A stretch of DNA of 64,000 nucleotides. Source: Bacteroidia bacterium (lineage in GTDB: Bacteria; Bacteroidota; Bacteroidia; SXHM01). The stretch is from positions 341,746-405,745 of the forward strand of contig JAJVIC010000009.1 of assembly GCA_022072225.1 (NCBI GenBank), written 5' to 3'. The translations under genes were made by a program, and so were the position numbers. A model generated the notes under the pieces. It did no database searches. It saw only the letters and a program-made list of their open reading frames with translations, and was not told where the DNA came from. Below, piece after piece: positions 27,450 to 35,269 of the stretch; position 1 is the first letter of the stretch; each line of letters starts with the position of its first letter.

Positions 27450-28531
27450 ACCAATTTACAAATTGATTTAGCTGCTTTTGCCGAAGCTCCTCCATCACCC
27501 AGTTTTTCTCTCAGCAGTGTGTAGTTCTTTTTTATTTCAGTTATGCGCTGTTTGTTTTCCAGAATATCTTTCAATTCATTTTCAATGTTGATGGCATTCA
27601 TTTCTTCCTGTATCAGTTCCTTTACCACTTCTTTGTCCATAATCAAATTTACAAGCGAAATGTATTTTACTTTGATGAGCCATTTTGCAATCTGATACGA
27701 TATTCCGCTGCCTTTATAACAAACTATTTCCGGAACTCCGAAAAGCGCAGTTTCCAATGTTGCCGTGCCGGAGGTAACTAAAGCCGCACTTGCTTTTTCA
27801 AGCAATGAATAGGTTTGATTGATTACTATCTCCACATTTTTTCCGAAGGTAAACTGTTTGTAAAAACTCTCGTCAACCGAGGGTGCACCCGCAATTACAA
27901 ATTGGCAGGCAGGAAACTTTTCAACCACTTTCAGCATTATGGGAAGCATAACTGAAATCTCCTGTTTGCGGCTGCCGGGAAGAAGTGCAATGAGCCGCTC
28001 TGTTCCCCTCTCCTTTGGAGAGGGGTTAGGGGTGAGGCTATCCAACAACGGATGCCCGACATACTCCACTTCATAATTCCATTTTTTATAAAACTCTTTT
28101 TCAAACGGAAGTATCACAATCATTTTGTCAACGGAGGCTTTTAGTTTTTTTACGCGTGAGGCTTTCCATGCCCACACCTGCGGAGAAATATACCATACGG
28201 TTTTTATACCCAACTCTTTTACAAAGGGAGCTATGCGCAGATTGAAACCGGGATAATCCACAAAAATTACCGTGTCGGGTTTCCACTCAACAATGTCTTT
28301 TTTACAAAGGGCTATGTTGGCAAAAATGGTGCGGATATTCAGCAACACTTCGGTAAAACCCATGAAGGCCAGTTCGCGGTAATGTTTCACTATTGTTCCT
28401 CCTGCTGCCTGCATTTTATCACCGCCCCAGCAACGGAACTCCGCTTTGCTGTCGAGCTTCTTCAACTCCTTCATCAGGTTGCTGGCGTGCAAGTCACCTG
28501 AGGCTTCACCGGCTATGAGGTAGTATTTCAT
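27440..28531 (-). CDS. lpxB: Lipid-A-disaccharide synthase
   Basis: A 363-residue GT19-family enzyme that joins UDP-2,3-diacylglucosamine and lipid X in lipid A synthesis at the inner membrane. Motifs: AGEASGDLHASNL at the N-terminus, FVDYPGFNLRIA, YISPQVWAWK, YVGHPLLDS, IALLPGSRKQEI and SGTATLETAL. Two features are odd. Residues 166-176 (LTPNPSPKERG), in the loop between GHPLLD and ALLPGSR, are encoded by a palindromic element (28005-28037). The last two residues and the stop codon come from another element (27390-27449). All catalytic motifs are intact, so the gene is probably functional. Confidence 0.93.
   Translation of the reverse strand: MKYYLIAGEASGDLHASNLMKELKKLDSKAEFRCWGGDKMQAAGGTIVKHYRELAFMGFTEVLLNIRTIFANIALCKKDIVEWKPDTVIFVDYPGFNLRIAPFVKELGIKTVWYISPQVWAWKASRVKKLKASVDKMIVILPFEKEFYKKWNYEVEYVGHPLLDSLTPNPSPKERGTERLIALLPGSRKQEISVMLPIMLKVVEKFPACQFVIAGAPSVDESFYKQFTFGKNVEIVINQTYSLLEKASAALVTSGTATLETALFGVPEIVCYKGSGISYQIAKWLIKVKYISLVNLIMDKEVVKELIQEEMNAINIENELKDILENKQRITEIKKNYTLLREKLGDGGASAKAAKSICKLVSC
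28005..28037 (-). repeat. CCCTCTCC-family palindrome inserted in frame inside lpxB
   Basis: CCCCTCTCC-TTT-GGAGAGGGG followed by TTAGGGGTGAGG. It is 33 bp long (11 codons), so the frame is kept. Nearly the same sequence occurs between genes at 28971-29005. Confidence 0.9.
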
Positions 28532-28579
28532 TCTGAGATTTAGCGAATTGGTGAATTAGTGATTTGTTGCGGTCAGCTT

Positions 28580-28665
28580 GTCACCCTGAGCGTAGTCGAA
28601 GGGTATTATTAAAGCGGTTCGCAGTTCGACTACGCTCACTGTGACAAAATCCCGCTCACCGTGAC
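28580..28665. repeat. Palindromic element, GTCACCCTGAGCG family, copy 2
   Basis: GTCACCCTGAGCGTAGTCG ... TTCGACTACGCTCACTGTGAC (28580-28645), followed by a partial extra arm, CCGCTCACCGTGAC (28652-28665). It ends 6 nt from the stop of the membrane-protein gene at 28672 and fills most of the gap to lpxB. Confidence 0.85.
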
Positions 28666-28671
28666 AAAGAT

Positions 28672-28962
28672 TTACATTCCCTGCCATTCCAGTATTTTTA
28701 ATACGGCTATTCCTGCCCCGAAAATAAAAGTGGCAAACAATACACCGCGTGCTGATAACTCATAATCGTATTTCAGGAACAAAAAAAATGCAGCCAGATT
28801 ACCAAGCAGGCTAAGGCTTAAGAGCTTTGCCAGTATACCGGGTGAACTGAACAAATATTCGGGGGTTACGCGGTTAAAGGTAAAGGTGTGGAGCAGAAAG
28901 AATACAAGTGAAGGAACAAGTATTCCGCAAATCATGCCTGTTATAACACTGTTTTTATTCAT
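28672..28962 (-). CDS. Small hypothetical membrane protein
   Basis: A 96-residue protein with three predicted membrane helices (about residues 6-28, 45-64 and 74-92) and little else. It sits between surE and lpxB on the same strand, separated from each by a palindromic element. No family is recognised. Its partners suggest an envelope role, but the sequence does not show one. Confidence 0.68.
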   Translation of the reverse strand: MNKNSVITGMICGILVPSLVFFLLHTFTFNRVTPEYLFSSPGILAKLLSLSLLGNLAAFFLFLKYDYELSARGVLFATFIFGAGIAVLKILEWQGM

Positions 28963-28970
28963 TGGTTTTT

Positions 28971-29005
28971 TCCCTCTCCTTTTTCAGGAGAGGGTTGGGG
29001 TGAGG
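28971..29005 (-). repeat. CCCTCTCC-family palindrome abutting the surE stop
   Basis: TCCCTCTCCT ... AGGAGAGGG followed by TTGGGGTGAGG. It begins directly after the surE TAA (29006-29008, minus strand) and matches the copy inside lpxB. Confidence 0.88.
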
Positions 29006-29776
29006 TTAAAATTTCCATTGGTTTAAAACGGGTATGGCATGGTGTGCCGTAAAATCAAACTGCACGGGAACTACCGAAACATAGTTGTTGGCAAGTGCCC
29101 ACTCATCGGTATCGGTACCGGTATCGTAGTTCTGAAATTTGCCGGTAAGCCAGTAGTATTTGCGTTTGTAAGGGTCGTTCCGTTCATCAAATTCTTCCTG
29201 CCATTTTGCGTTGGCCTGGCGGCAGATTTTTACACCTTTTATCTGTTTCAGTTTTTTGTCGGGAATGTTTACGTTCAGTAGTGTTCCTTCGGGCAGGCCG
29301 TGTTTCAGAACATTCGCAGCAATTATCTGCGCATATTTTTTTGCAGGCGCAAAATCGGCATCCAACGAGTAGTTGAGCAGCGAAAAACCGATGGAAGGAA
29401 TGCCTTCAATGCCGCCTTCCATGGCTGCTGACATGGTTCCCGAATAAATTACATTGATGGAAGAATTGCTGCCGTGATTAATTCCCGAAACGCATAAATC
29501 GGGTTTGCCGTGCAGTATTTTATCAATGGCAAGTTTCACGCAGTCAACGGGTGTGCCCGAACACTGGTAACCGATTACTTCACCGTGATAAGTTGTTTTG
29601 TCCAGACGCAAAGGTTTGTTTATGGTTATAGCATGCCCCATGCCCGATTGCGGACTATCGGGAGCTACTACTATTACATTGCCAAGTGGTTTCATGGCTT
29701 CAACCAGCGCCTGTATTCCGGGTGCGGTTATGCCATCGTCATTGGTAACAAGTATGGTTGGTTTCTTTGCTTTCAT
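29006..29776 (-). CDS. surE: 5'/3'-nucleotidase SurE
   Basis: A 256-residue metal-dependent survival protein that dephosphorylates nucleoside monophosphates. The N-terminal metal site LVTNDDGITAPGI, then VVAPDSPQSGMGHAIT, the block CSGTPVDCVKLA, SGINHGSNSSINVIYSGT and AAMEGGIEGIPSIGFSL give full family coverage. It lies upstream of the small membrane gene and lpxB on the same strand. The hsp20 terminator separates it from the gene above. Confidence 0.94.
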   Translation of the reverse strand: MKAKKPTILVTNDDGITAPGIQALVEAMKPLGNVIVVAPDSPQSGMGHAITINKPLRLDKTTYHGEVIGYQCSGTPVDCVKLAIDKILHGKPDLCVSGINHGSNSSINVIYSGTMSAAMEGGIEGIPSIGFSLLNYSLDADFAPAKKYAQIIAANVLKHGLPEGTLLNVNIPDKKLKQIKGVKICRQANAKWQEEFDERNDPYKRKYYWLTGKFQNYDTGTDTDEWALANNYVSVVPVQFDFTAHHAIPVLNQWKF

Positions 29777-29794
29777 CGGATTGCAAAACTATTA

Positions 29795-29836
29795 AAAACA
29801 AAACGTCCCGCATTTGTGCGGGACGTTTTGTTTTTT
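29795..29836 (-). terminator. Terminator after the hsp20 gene
   Basis: A 15-bp stem, ACAAAACGTCCCGCA / TGCGGGACGTTTTGT, has a 4-nt loop and T-runs on both strands. It lies 14 nt downstream of the hsp20 stop. Confidence 0.9.
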
Positions 29837-29849
29837 GATGATTTAATAA

Positions 29850-30308
29850 TTATACCACTTTCACTTCTTTCACCGCTTTCACTTTTTCTTCCATTCTTTT
29901 TGGAAGTACAATATTCAGAATTCCGTTTTCGTATTTAGCTTCCAGCGCTTCGGTGTTGATGTTTTCGGGCAAAGTAAAGCTGCGTGTAAACGAACCGTAG
30001 TTAAACTCTTTGCGTGTGTAGTTTTCTTTTGTTTCGTTCTTTTCTTCTTTGTGTTCGCCTTTGATTACCAGTGTGTCGTTTTCTACTTCCACTTTAATGT
30101 CGGCTTTGTTGAAACCGGGAGCCGAAAGTTCAATGCGGAAATCTTTTTCGTTCTCTACGATGTTGGTAGCAGGAACAAAGTTGGCTCTTTCTTCGGTGTT
30201 CCAGTTTGGTGTGAAAAAATTATTGAAAATTTCGTTCACATTGGCAGGAAAAAATGGTGATTGTACATAGTTTATTCCTGCGGGTCTTTTAAATTTTACG
30301 AGTGTCAT
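29850..30308 (-). CDS. Small heat-shock protein, Hsp20/alpha-crystallin family
   Basis: A 152-residue ATP-independent holdase that keeps unfolding proteins soluble. The alpha-crystallin domain (about residues 45-140) shows FRIELSAPGFNKADIKVEVE, DTLVIKGEHKEE, FNYGSFTRSFTLPENI and the conserved A-x-x-x-n-G-I-L strand (AKYENGILNIVLPK). The N-terminal arm NEIFNNFFTPNW is typical of the class. It is transcribed alone, with a strong terminator after it; no heat-shock operator was recognised in the roughly 200 nt upstream. Confidence 0.93.
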   Translation of the reverse strand: MTLVKFKRPAGINYVQSPFFPANVNEIFNNFFTPNWNTEERANFVPATNIVENEKDFRIELSAPGFNKADIKVEVENDTLVIKGEHKEEKNETKENYTRKEFNYGSFTRSFTLPENINTEALEAKYENGILNIVLPKRMEEKVKAVKEVKVV

Positions 30309-30510
30309 GTTTTTAGTTTTTTAAGGTTAATGTTTTTGTTGACGCTTTTAGTGTTTTCAATTGCTGTGCCAACAGAAAAAAGAGTGGAAAAGAATGACTA
30401 AATGTCTTTTTTGAAGCTAATAAAAATGAAAAAATGACAGGGCAAAAATCAGTGCATATAGTGATGCGGAAAATAAGTAGTGGAGTGGCAAATTGTCAGG
30501 TAGTGCGGTC

Positions 30511-30570
30511 GTCACCCTGAACTTGTTTCAGGGTCTTTGTTGTGAGATGCTGAAACAAGTTCAGCATGAC
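30511..30570. repeat. Palindromic element, GTCACCCTGAACTTG family
   Basis: GTCACCCTGAACTTGTTTC ... GAAACAAGTTCAGCATGAC, an almost perfect 24-bp inverted repeat. It sits 6 nt from the stop of the gene at 30577 and shares its outer arms with the elements at 27390 and 28580. The rest of the 30309-30510 gap is AT-rich with no feature that I can name. Confidence 0.9.
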
Positions 30571-30576
30571 GTAAGG

Positions 30577-30978
30577 CTAATACTCGTAATCCGCTTCTAC
30601 AAAAATGGCGTTGGAGGTAAGCAGCTTATCGTTTTCATCGTAGAGGTAAATTTTATAGTTCATCTCCTGCGTAAAAATAAACTGCTTCCAGAAACTTTTC
30701 CATTTAGGTAAAACATCCTGCGAGAGCGTGGTCATATACACCTCTTCGTTGTATTTATCGAGGTAGTAAATTTTGTAATAAACCTTTACGCAATTTACTT
30801 CTTCCAGTAAATTTATAACAGCGTAAATGTATGCGCCCTTTCCGTATTCTATATAATAGTGTTTTGGTTTTTCGGCACACTGGTCTTCTTTTGTAATGCG
30901 TGTGCAAAAGGTCATGGTTTGTCCGTATAACAATGTACCATAAAATGTAAAGAAAAGCAGCAGCAGAAATTTATTCAT
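30577..30978 (-). CDS. Small secreted protein, tandem paralogue 3
   Basis: A 133-residue protein with a signal peptide ending LLYGQ (residue 20). The mature domain of about 110 residues has TFCTRITKEDQC near its start and a core shared with its two neighbours: KGAYIYAVINL, EEVYMTTLSQDVLPKWKSFW and NYKIYLYDENDKLL. All three are probably small beta-rich periplasmic or surface proteins arisen by tandem duplication. Function is unknown. It is the last gene of the trio, 20 nt after the previous one. Confidence 0.75.
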   Translation of the reverse strand: MNKFLLLLFFTFYGTLLYGQTMTFCTRITKEDQCAEKPKHYYIEYGKGAYIYAVINLLEEVNCVKVYYKIYYLDKYNEEVYMTTLSQDVLPKWKSFWKQFIFTQEMNYKIYLYDENDKLLTSNAIFVEADYEY

Positions 30979-30998
30979 GATAAAAATTGTTAACAGAA

Positions 30999-31412
30999 TT
31001 ATTCGGCACCGAAATCTTCGAGTATAGAAATTTCGGCAGATGTAATCAGTTGTCCTTTGTCGGTATACAGGTAGATTTTATAACCGCTTTCGCGCGTAAA
31101 AACTATTTGTTTGTAAAATGTTTTCCAGGTTGGAATTACGTTTTGTGTAAAAGTGGTCATGTATATTTCCTCATCGTCTTCGCCAAAGCGGTAGAGTTTA
31201 AACAATACCTGTGTGGTACCTACTTCCTGGGGCAAACGTACTACGGCATAGATGGGTGCTCCTTTGTCGGAACTGAAGTAGAATTTCTTTATGCCTTTAT
31301 CACATTGTTCTTCCGCATTCAGTTTGTTGCAGAAGGTAATGGTCTGCGAAAATGTAACAACGTTCACAAACAACAGAAAAGCAGGGAGCAGAAAAAGTGT
31401 TTTGTGTTTCAT
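30999..31412 (-). CDS. Small secreted protein, tandem paralogue 2
   Basis: A 137-residue protein starting at the signal peptide MKHKTLFLLPAFLLF...TFSQ (ATG at 31412; a longer frame to 31553 lacks a signal at its N-terminus and overlaps the upstream gene). It is closest to paralogue 3: TFCNKLNAEEQC, KGAPIYAVVRLPQEV, EEIYMTTFTQNVIPTWKTFY and GYKIYLYTDKGQL. The two-cysteine block near the start is shared with paralogue 3 but absent from paralogue 1. Confidence 0.75.
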   Translation of the reverse strand: MKHKTLFLLPAFLLFVNVVTFSQTITFCNKLNAEEQCDKGIKKFYFSSDKGAPIYAVVRLPQEVGTTQVLFKLYRFGEDDEEIYMTTFTQNVIPTWKTFYKQIVFTRESGYKIYLYTDKGQLITSAEISILEDFGAE

Positions 31413-31464
31413 GCAAAGTGGTTTTTGCGTGAAAGGTAAAAAAATAATGGATGCTGAAAGTGGA

Positions 31465-31875
31465 TTATTGTTTCGTATAAAGGTCCATGATTTCGGAACA
31501 CAGAAAGCGTTCTTTATCCGCATAAGCATATACTTTGTATCGCGCGGGTTCATTAAAATTCACTCCTTTCCAGAACCAGGTCCATGTGGTTTCAACATCA
31601 AACGGTACGGTAGATAAATACAATTCGTTGTTCAGCGAATCCAGTTTAAAAAAACGCAGATCTATTTGTGTGGCTTCTATCTGGTAAGGTAGTTTTACCA
31701 ATACGGCAATAGTAATTCCTTCCTGTGTTACATAGAAAAACTGATTAAGCCCTACAGGATCACCTTCGTCAGAAACGCTTTTGCTGAAATATACCCGTTG
31801 TGCGGACGCGGAAACTGAGCAAAATAATAGGGAAAATAAAACGCCCTTTAGGGCAATCTTCAGGGCGGTTTTCAT
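31465..31875 (-). CDS. Small secreted protein, tandem paralogue 1
   Basis: A 136-residue protein with a signal peptide ending SASAQ. Its core aligns with the two downstream genes but is more diverged: GITIAVLVKLPYQI, NELYLSTVPFDVETTWTWFW and ARYKVYAYADKERFL. It is the first gene of the trio, with a TACATTTG box 25 nt upstream. Expansion into three adjacent copies suggests dosage or diversification of a surface or periplasmic function that cannot be named. Confidence 0.75.
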   Translation of the reverse strand: MKTALKIALKGVLFSLLFCSVSASAQRVYFSKSVSDEGDPVGLNQFFYVTQEGITIAVLVKLPYQIEATQIDLRFFKLDSLNNELYLSTVPFDVETTWTWFWKGVNFNEPARYKVYAYADKERFLCSEIMDLYTKQ

Positions 31876-31900
31876 CTGTTTTGGGGGAGTAAGTGAATAA

Positions 31901-31908
31901 CAAATGTA
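31901..31908 (-). promoter_or_regulatory. -7 box for the paralogue trio
   Basis: TACATTTG on the minus strand fits TAnnTTTG exactly and ends 25 nt before the ATG at 31875. No convincing -33 element is visible. Confidence 0.45.
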
Positions 31909-32046
31909 TTAAAATATGTTAAGCGCTAACCATTTTTGACAGAAAGAATGCAACTTTGTCGTGCTCAAACATGACAATAAGGTAAAGGCACGCAAATTGA
32001 TTTGGCATAAAACAAAATTTTATAAACCCTAAAAACAAAAAGAAAA

Positions 32047-32748
32047 ATGTACGGATTTGATTTAAGTTATATGATTATGATCGGTTTCTTCATGCTCATA
32101 GGATGGCTTGTTAGCAGAAGACTGAAAAACGTTTTTAATGAATATTCGCAGGTGGCCCTTTCGTCAGGGTTAAGCGGAAAAGAAGTAGCAGAAAAAATGC
32201 TGCGCGACAATTCTATTTTTGATGTAAAAGTAATTTCGGTTGAAGGACAACTGACTGACCATTACAATCCTCTTGACAAAACAGTAAACCTTAGTCATGA
32301 TGTATATTATGGCAGAAGTATTTCTGCTGCTGCTGTGGCTGCACACGAGTGCGGACACGCAGTACAACATGCTACTGCTTATGCCTGGTTGGGCTTGCGT
32401 TCAACACTGGTACCTCTTGTAAATTTTAGCAACCGCGCCATGAATTTTATTTTCATAGCCATGTTTATTTTTGGTGCAGTTACCTCTTTATACAATCAGG
32501 CTTTGCTGATTATTATTATACTGCAGGCAGCTATAACATTGTTCAGTTTGGTTACACTTCCTGTTGAGATTGATGCCAGTCAGCGTGCCTTGGTTTGGTT
32601 AAACACTTCGCGCCTTACAAGAGGCGAAGAGCAAACACAAGCTACCACCGCTTTAAAATGGGCTGCGGGAACGTATGTGGTTGCTGCGCTTGCTTCGGTT
32701 GCCACACTGCTTTATTTTATAATGCAGTATATGGGCCGCAGGGATTAA
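32047..32748 (+). CDS. Membrane zinc metallopeptidase (YugP type)
   Basis: A 233-residue membrane protein of the neutral zinc metallopeptidase family (Zn_peptidase_2). Membrane segments lie at about residues 7-22, 128-150, 150-172 and 208-228. The zinc motif is HECGHAVQH (H100, H104), preceded by LTDHYNPLDKTVNLS and SISAAAVAA, the family's hallmark. Its substrates are unknown. It is divergent from the paralogue trio and followed by a perfect terminator. Confidence 0.9.
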   Translation: MYGFDLSYMIMIGFFMLIGWLVSRRLKNVFNEYSQVALSSGLSGKEVAEKMLRDNSIFDVKVISVEGQLTDHYNPLDKTVNLSHDVYYGRSISAAAVAAHECGHAVQHATAYAWLGLRSTLVPLVNFSNRAMNFIFIAMFIFGAVTSLYNQALLIIIILQAAITLFSLVTLPVEIDASQRALVWLNTSRLTRGEEQTQATTALKWAAGTYVVAALASVATLLYFIMQYMGRRD

Positions 32749-32770
32749 TTTGCCGTTATTAGTTATGAGA

Positions 32771-32807
32771 TAAAGGGTGTGAAGAAATTCACACCCTTTA
32801 TTTTTTT
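32771..32807 (+). terminator. Terminator after the zinc peptidase gene
   Basis: A perfect 13-bp stem, TAAAGGGTGTGAA / TTCACACCCTTTA, has a GAAA tetraloop and is followed by seven T's. Confidence 0.95.
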
Positions 32808-32850
32808 CGGCCTTTCATTTTATGTAACATTGATGTCCTAAATAACAGGT

Positions 32851-34251
32851 ATGGAAATAAAATTTTGCGGTGCAGCCGAAACAGTAACAGGAAGCAAACA
32901 CATTATCACCTTAAGCAGCGGAAAAAAGATTCTGCTCGACTGCGGTTTGTTTCAGGGAAGAGGTAAAGAGAGTTTTGAAATGAACCAAACCTTTCATTTC
33001 GATCCGAATGATATTGACTGCATGATTTTATCGCATGCTCATATTGATCATTCGGGAAATATTCCGCGCCTGGTAAAACAAGGTTTTAAAGGTAAAATAT
33101 ATTGTACACCCGCTACACGCGATCTGGCTGAGATAATGTTGTTCGACAGTGCCTATATTCAGGAAAACGAAGCCGTGAATTTTAACAAATACCGTTTAAA
33201 AGAAGGCGAGAAGCCCATAAAACCGCTTTATACCATTGAAGATGCCGAAAAAAGTTTTTCGCATTTCAGAACGGTACCCTACAATTCACCTTTCAAAATT
33301 TCAGAAGAAATAGAATTGCTTTTTACCGATGCAGGACATATATTAGGAAGTGCAGCAGTAAACCTGACGCTTACTGAAGACGGCAAAAAACACCGTCTTT
33401 GCTTTACGGGCGATATCGGTCGTTATGTAAACCGGCTGCTGAAACAACCGGCTCCCTTTCCGCAGGCCGATACTATTATATGTGAATCAACTTACGGTGA
33501 CAGATTGCATGAGTCGGCCGAAGACACCAGACAAAAACTAATGCAGGCAGTACACGAAACCTGTGTTGTAAACAAAGGTAAACTCATTATTCCGGCATTC
33601 AGCATCGGAAAAACGCAAGAACTTATTTATGTACTCAACCAATTAGAGTTTGCCGGAAAGCTTCCACCGATAAAAGTATTTGTAGATAGTCCGCTTGCTA
33701 TTAATGCTACAGATATCATGCGCAATCATCCCGAAAGTTTCAGTGATGAAGTAAATCAATACATCAAGAAAGACCCTTCGCCATTTGGGTTTAACGGATT
33801 GGAATACGTGCGCAATGTGGAAGATTCAAAAGCAATTAATTCGCTGAACGAACCCTGCATTATTATATCTGCTTCGGGTATGGCCGAAGCCGGAAGAGTA
33901 AAACACCACCTTGCCAATAACATAGAAAACCCGCGCAATGCAGTATTAATAATAGGTTATTGTGAACCATCAAGTAACGGAGGCAAACTGGCACGGGGAG
34001 ATAAGAGCATCAGTATATTCGGAAAAAAATACGATGTGAAAGCAAAAGTTCACGTGATTGATTTTTTCAGTGCCCATGGCGATTACAATGAAATGATACA
34101 GTATTTATCGTGTCAGGATGTTAAAAAAGTAAAAACATTATTTTTGGTTCATGGCAATAAAGATGTAATGCATAAATACAAGGTTAAGTTGCTCGAAAAA
34201 GGCTTTAGAAATATTGTGATTCCATCCTTTTTAGCTATCCATAAGGTATAA
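32851..34251 (+). CDS. MBL-fold/beta-CASP RNA-processing hydrolase
   Basis: A 466-residue protein of the metallo-beta-lactamase/beta-CASP family (CPSF-73/RNase J superfamily, YsgB-like bacterial branch). The metal motif is SHAHIDHSG (H62, H64, D66, H67). Other motifs include DAGHILGSA, FTGDIGR, ESTYGDR, and the beta-CASP blocks IIPAFSIGKTQEL, DSPLAINATDI and SASGMAEAGRVKHHL, ending with LVHGNKDVM. It is probably an endo- or exoribonuclease; the exact specificity cannot be told. It appears to be monocistronic. Confidence 0.9.
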   Translation: MEIKFCGAAETVTGSKHIITLSSGKKILLDCGLFQGRGKESFEMNQTFHFDPNDIDCMILSHAHIDHSGNIPRLVKQGFKGKIYCTPATRDLAEIMLFDSAYIQENEAVNFNKYRLKEGEKPIKPLYTIEDAEKSFSHFRTVPYNSPFKISEEIELLFTDAGHILGSAAVNLTLTEDGKKHRLCFTGDIGRYVNRLLKQPAPFPQADTIICESTYGDRLHESAEDTRQKLMQAVHETCVVNKGKLIIPAFSIGKTQELIYVLNQLEFAGKLPPIKVFVDSPLAINATDIMRNHPESFSDEVNQYIKKDPSPFGFNGLEYVRNVEDSKAINSLNEPCIIISASGMAEAGRVKHHLANNIENPRNAVLIIGYCEPSSNGGKLARGDKSISIFGKKYDVKAKVHVIDFFSAHGDYNEMIQYLSCQDVKKVKTLFLVHGNKDVMHKYKVKLLEKGFRNIVIPSFLAIHKV

Positions 34252-34396
34252 TAAGCTAAAAAAAGTTATTAACAATCCATTTATCCTTTCAATGCTTCAA
34301 TTGGTCTAAACGGTTAATTTTTAGTTTTTTAGGTTTTAAACAAAAACATAAGCTTTTTCATATATTCCGATTGCTTAAAATATTTTAACAAAACTG

Positions 34397-34428
34397 TTGT
34401 TTATCGAATTTATATTTTTATATCTTCG
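34397..34428 (+). promoter_or_regulatory. Promoter upstream of the left adhesin cassette
   Basis: TTG at 34397-34399, 21 nt, then TATCTTCG at 34421-34428 (one base off TAnnTTTG). The transcript would start near 34433 and leave a leader of about 90 nt before 34524. The remainder of the 34252-34523 gap is AT-rich with no gene. Confidence 0.6.
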
Positions 34429-34523
34429 CCCCGAGATTAATCAGATTGTTATCTGAACTAATCGATTTGAGAATACCGTTCATCTTAATTTTGTTCAAGT
34501 ATTAACACTTTAAAATCAGGTTT

Positions 34524-35222
34524 ATGAATACACAGTTACTCACCACCACCAACAACACATGCGGCACAAACAAAGGGTTAAAAACCATTGCGGCTGTTAT
34601 TTGCATGACAGCCGTTTTTGTTTTTACAAATGCGGTAGTATTTGCACAAGGAATTTCAAATTCAGAAGGCAAAACAGCCATTGAGCAGGAAGCTGCAAAA
34701 CAAAAATGGGTTGAAGAACATCGCGATGAGTTGAATAAAACTGTAAACCCTGCGGTTGTTAAACCTGCACCTGTTGCAGAAGAAGTTGCTCCTGCAAAAC
34801 AGGTTATAAATAAAACACAAACTCCTGCGGTTGCAACCAAACAGGTTGTAACAACTGAAAGTGCTGAAACTATTGATAATGCTGTTGAAGTAAAAAGTCA
34901 GACAAAATCAAAGGTTGAAGTCGAAAACACTCAGGGCGTTCAACAAGAAGCGGTTGCTCCAAAAAAGGAAGTAAAATCTTTTGATCCAACTTCACTTCCT
35001 TATTATAATTATAAAGGTATTACCAATTTGGAAGAGGCAAAAAAACTTTGGGCAACGGAAAATCCTGACTCTTATAATAAAACGCAAACAAATACCGGAG
35101 TTTCTCAACAAAACTATCCTGCCGTTAAACCTGCGGTTACAAATAATGGGGTTTCTCCAAACGCTCATCGCAGGTTACCTGCTAATTACGATGACAGCAA
35201 AACCAATGTGTTGACAAAGTAA
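34524..35222 (+). CDS. Secreted low-complexity protein at the head of the left cassette
   Basis: A 232-residue protein. An N-terminal hydrophobic segment after a 20-residue polar lead (IAAVICMTAVFVFTNAVVFAQ) looks like a signal peptide with a long n-region. The rest is rich in Pro, Val, Lys and Thr, with no fold I recognise. Two short motifs near the end recur in pattern: NLEEAKKLWATENPDSY echoes AAKQKWVEEHRDELNK near the start. It lies 47 nt upstream of the giant HYR gene and probably shares its transcript. Function is unknown. Confidence 0.72.
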   Translation: MNTQLLTTTNNTCGTNKGLKTIAAVICMTAVFVFTNAVVFAQGISNSEGKTAIEQEAAKQKWVEEHRDELNKTVNPAVVKPAPVAEEVAPAKQVINKTQTPAVATKQVVTTESAETIDNAVEVKSQTKSKVEVENTQGVQQEAVAPKKEVKSFDPTSLPYYNYKGITNLEEAKKLWATENPDSYNKTQTNTGVSQQNYPAVKPAVTNNGVSPNAHRRLPANYDDSKTNVLTK

Positions 35223-35269
35223 TATTCTTCAGTCTTTATAAAGTAAGAACCCAACAAATCGAAATCAAT

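Noticed and set aside
27390-30570. Insertion sequences or active transposable elements
   Set aside because: The repeats are 33-86 bp palindromes with no transposase in the window, so they are at most non-autonomous dispersed elements.
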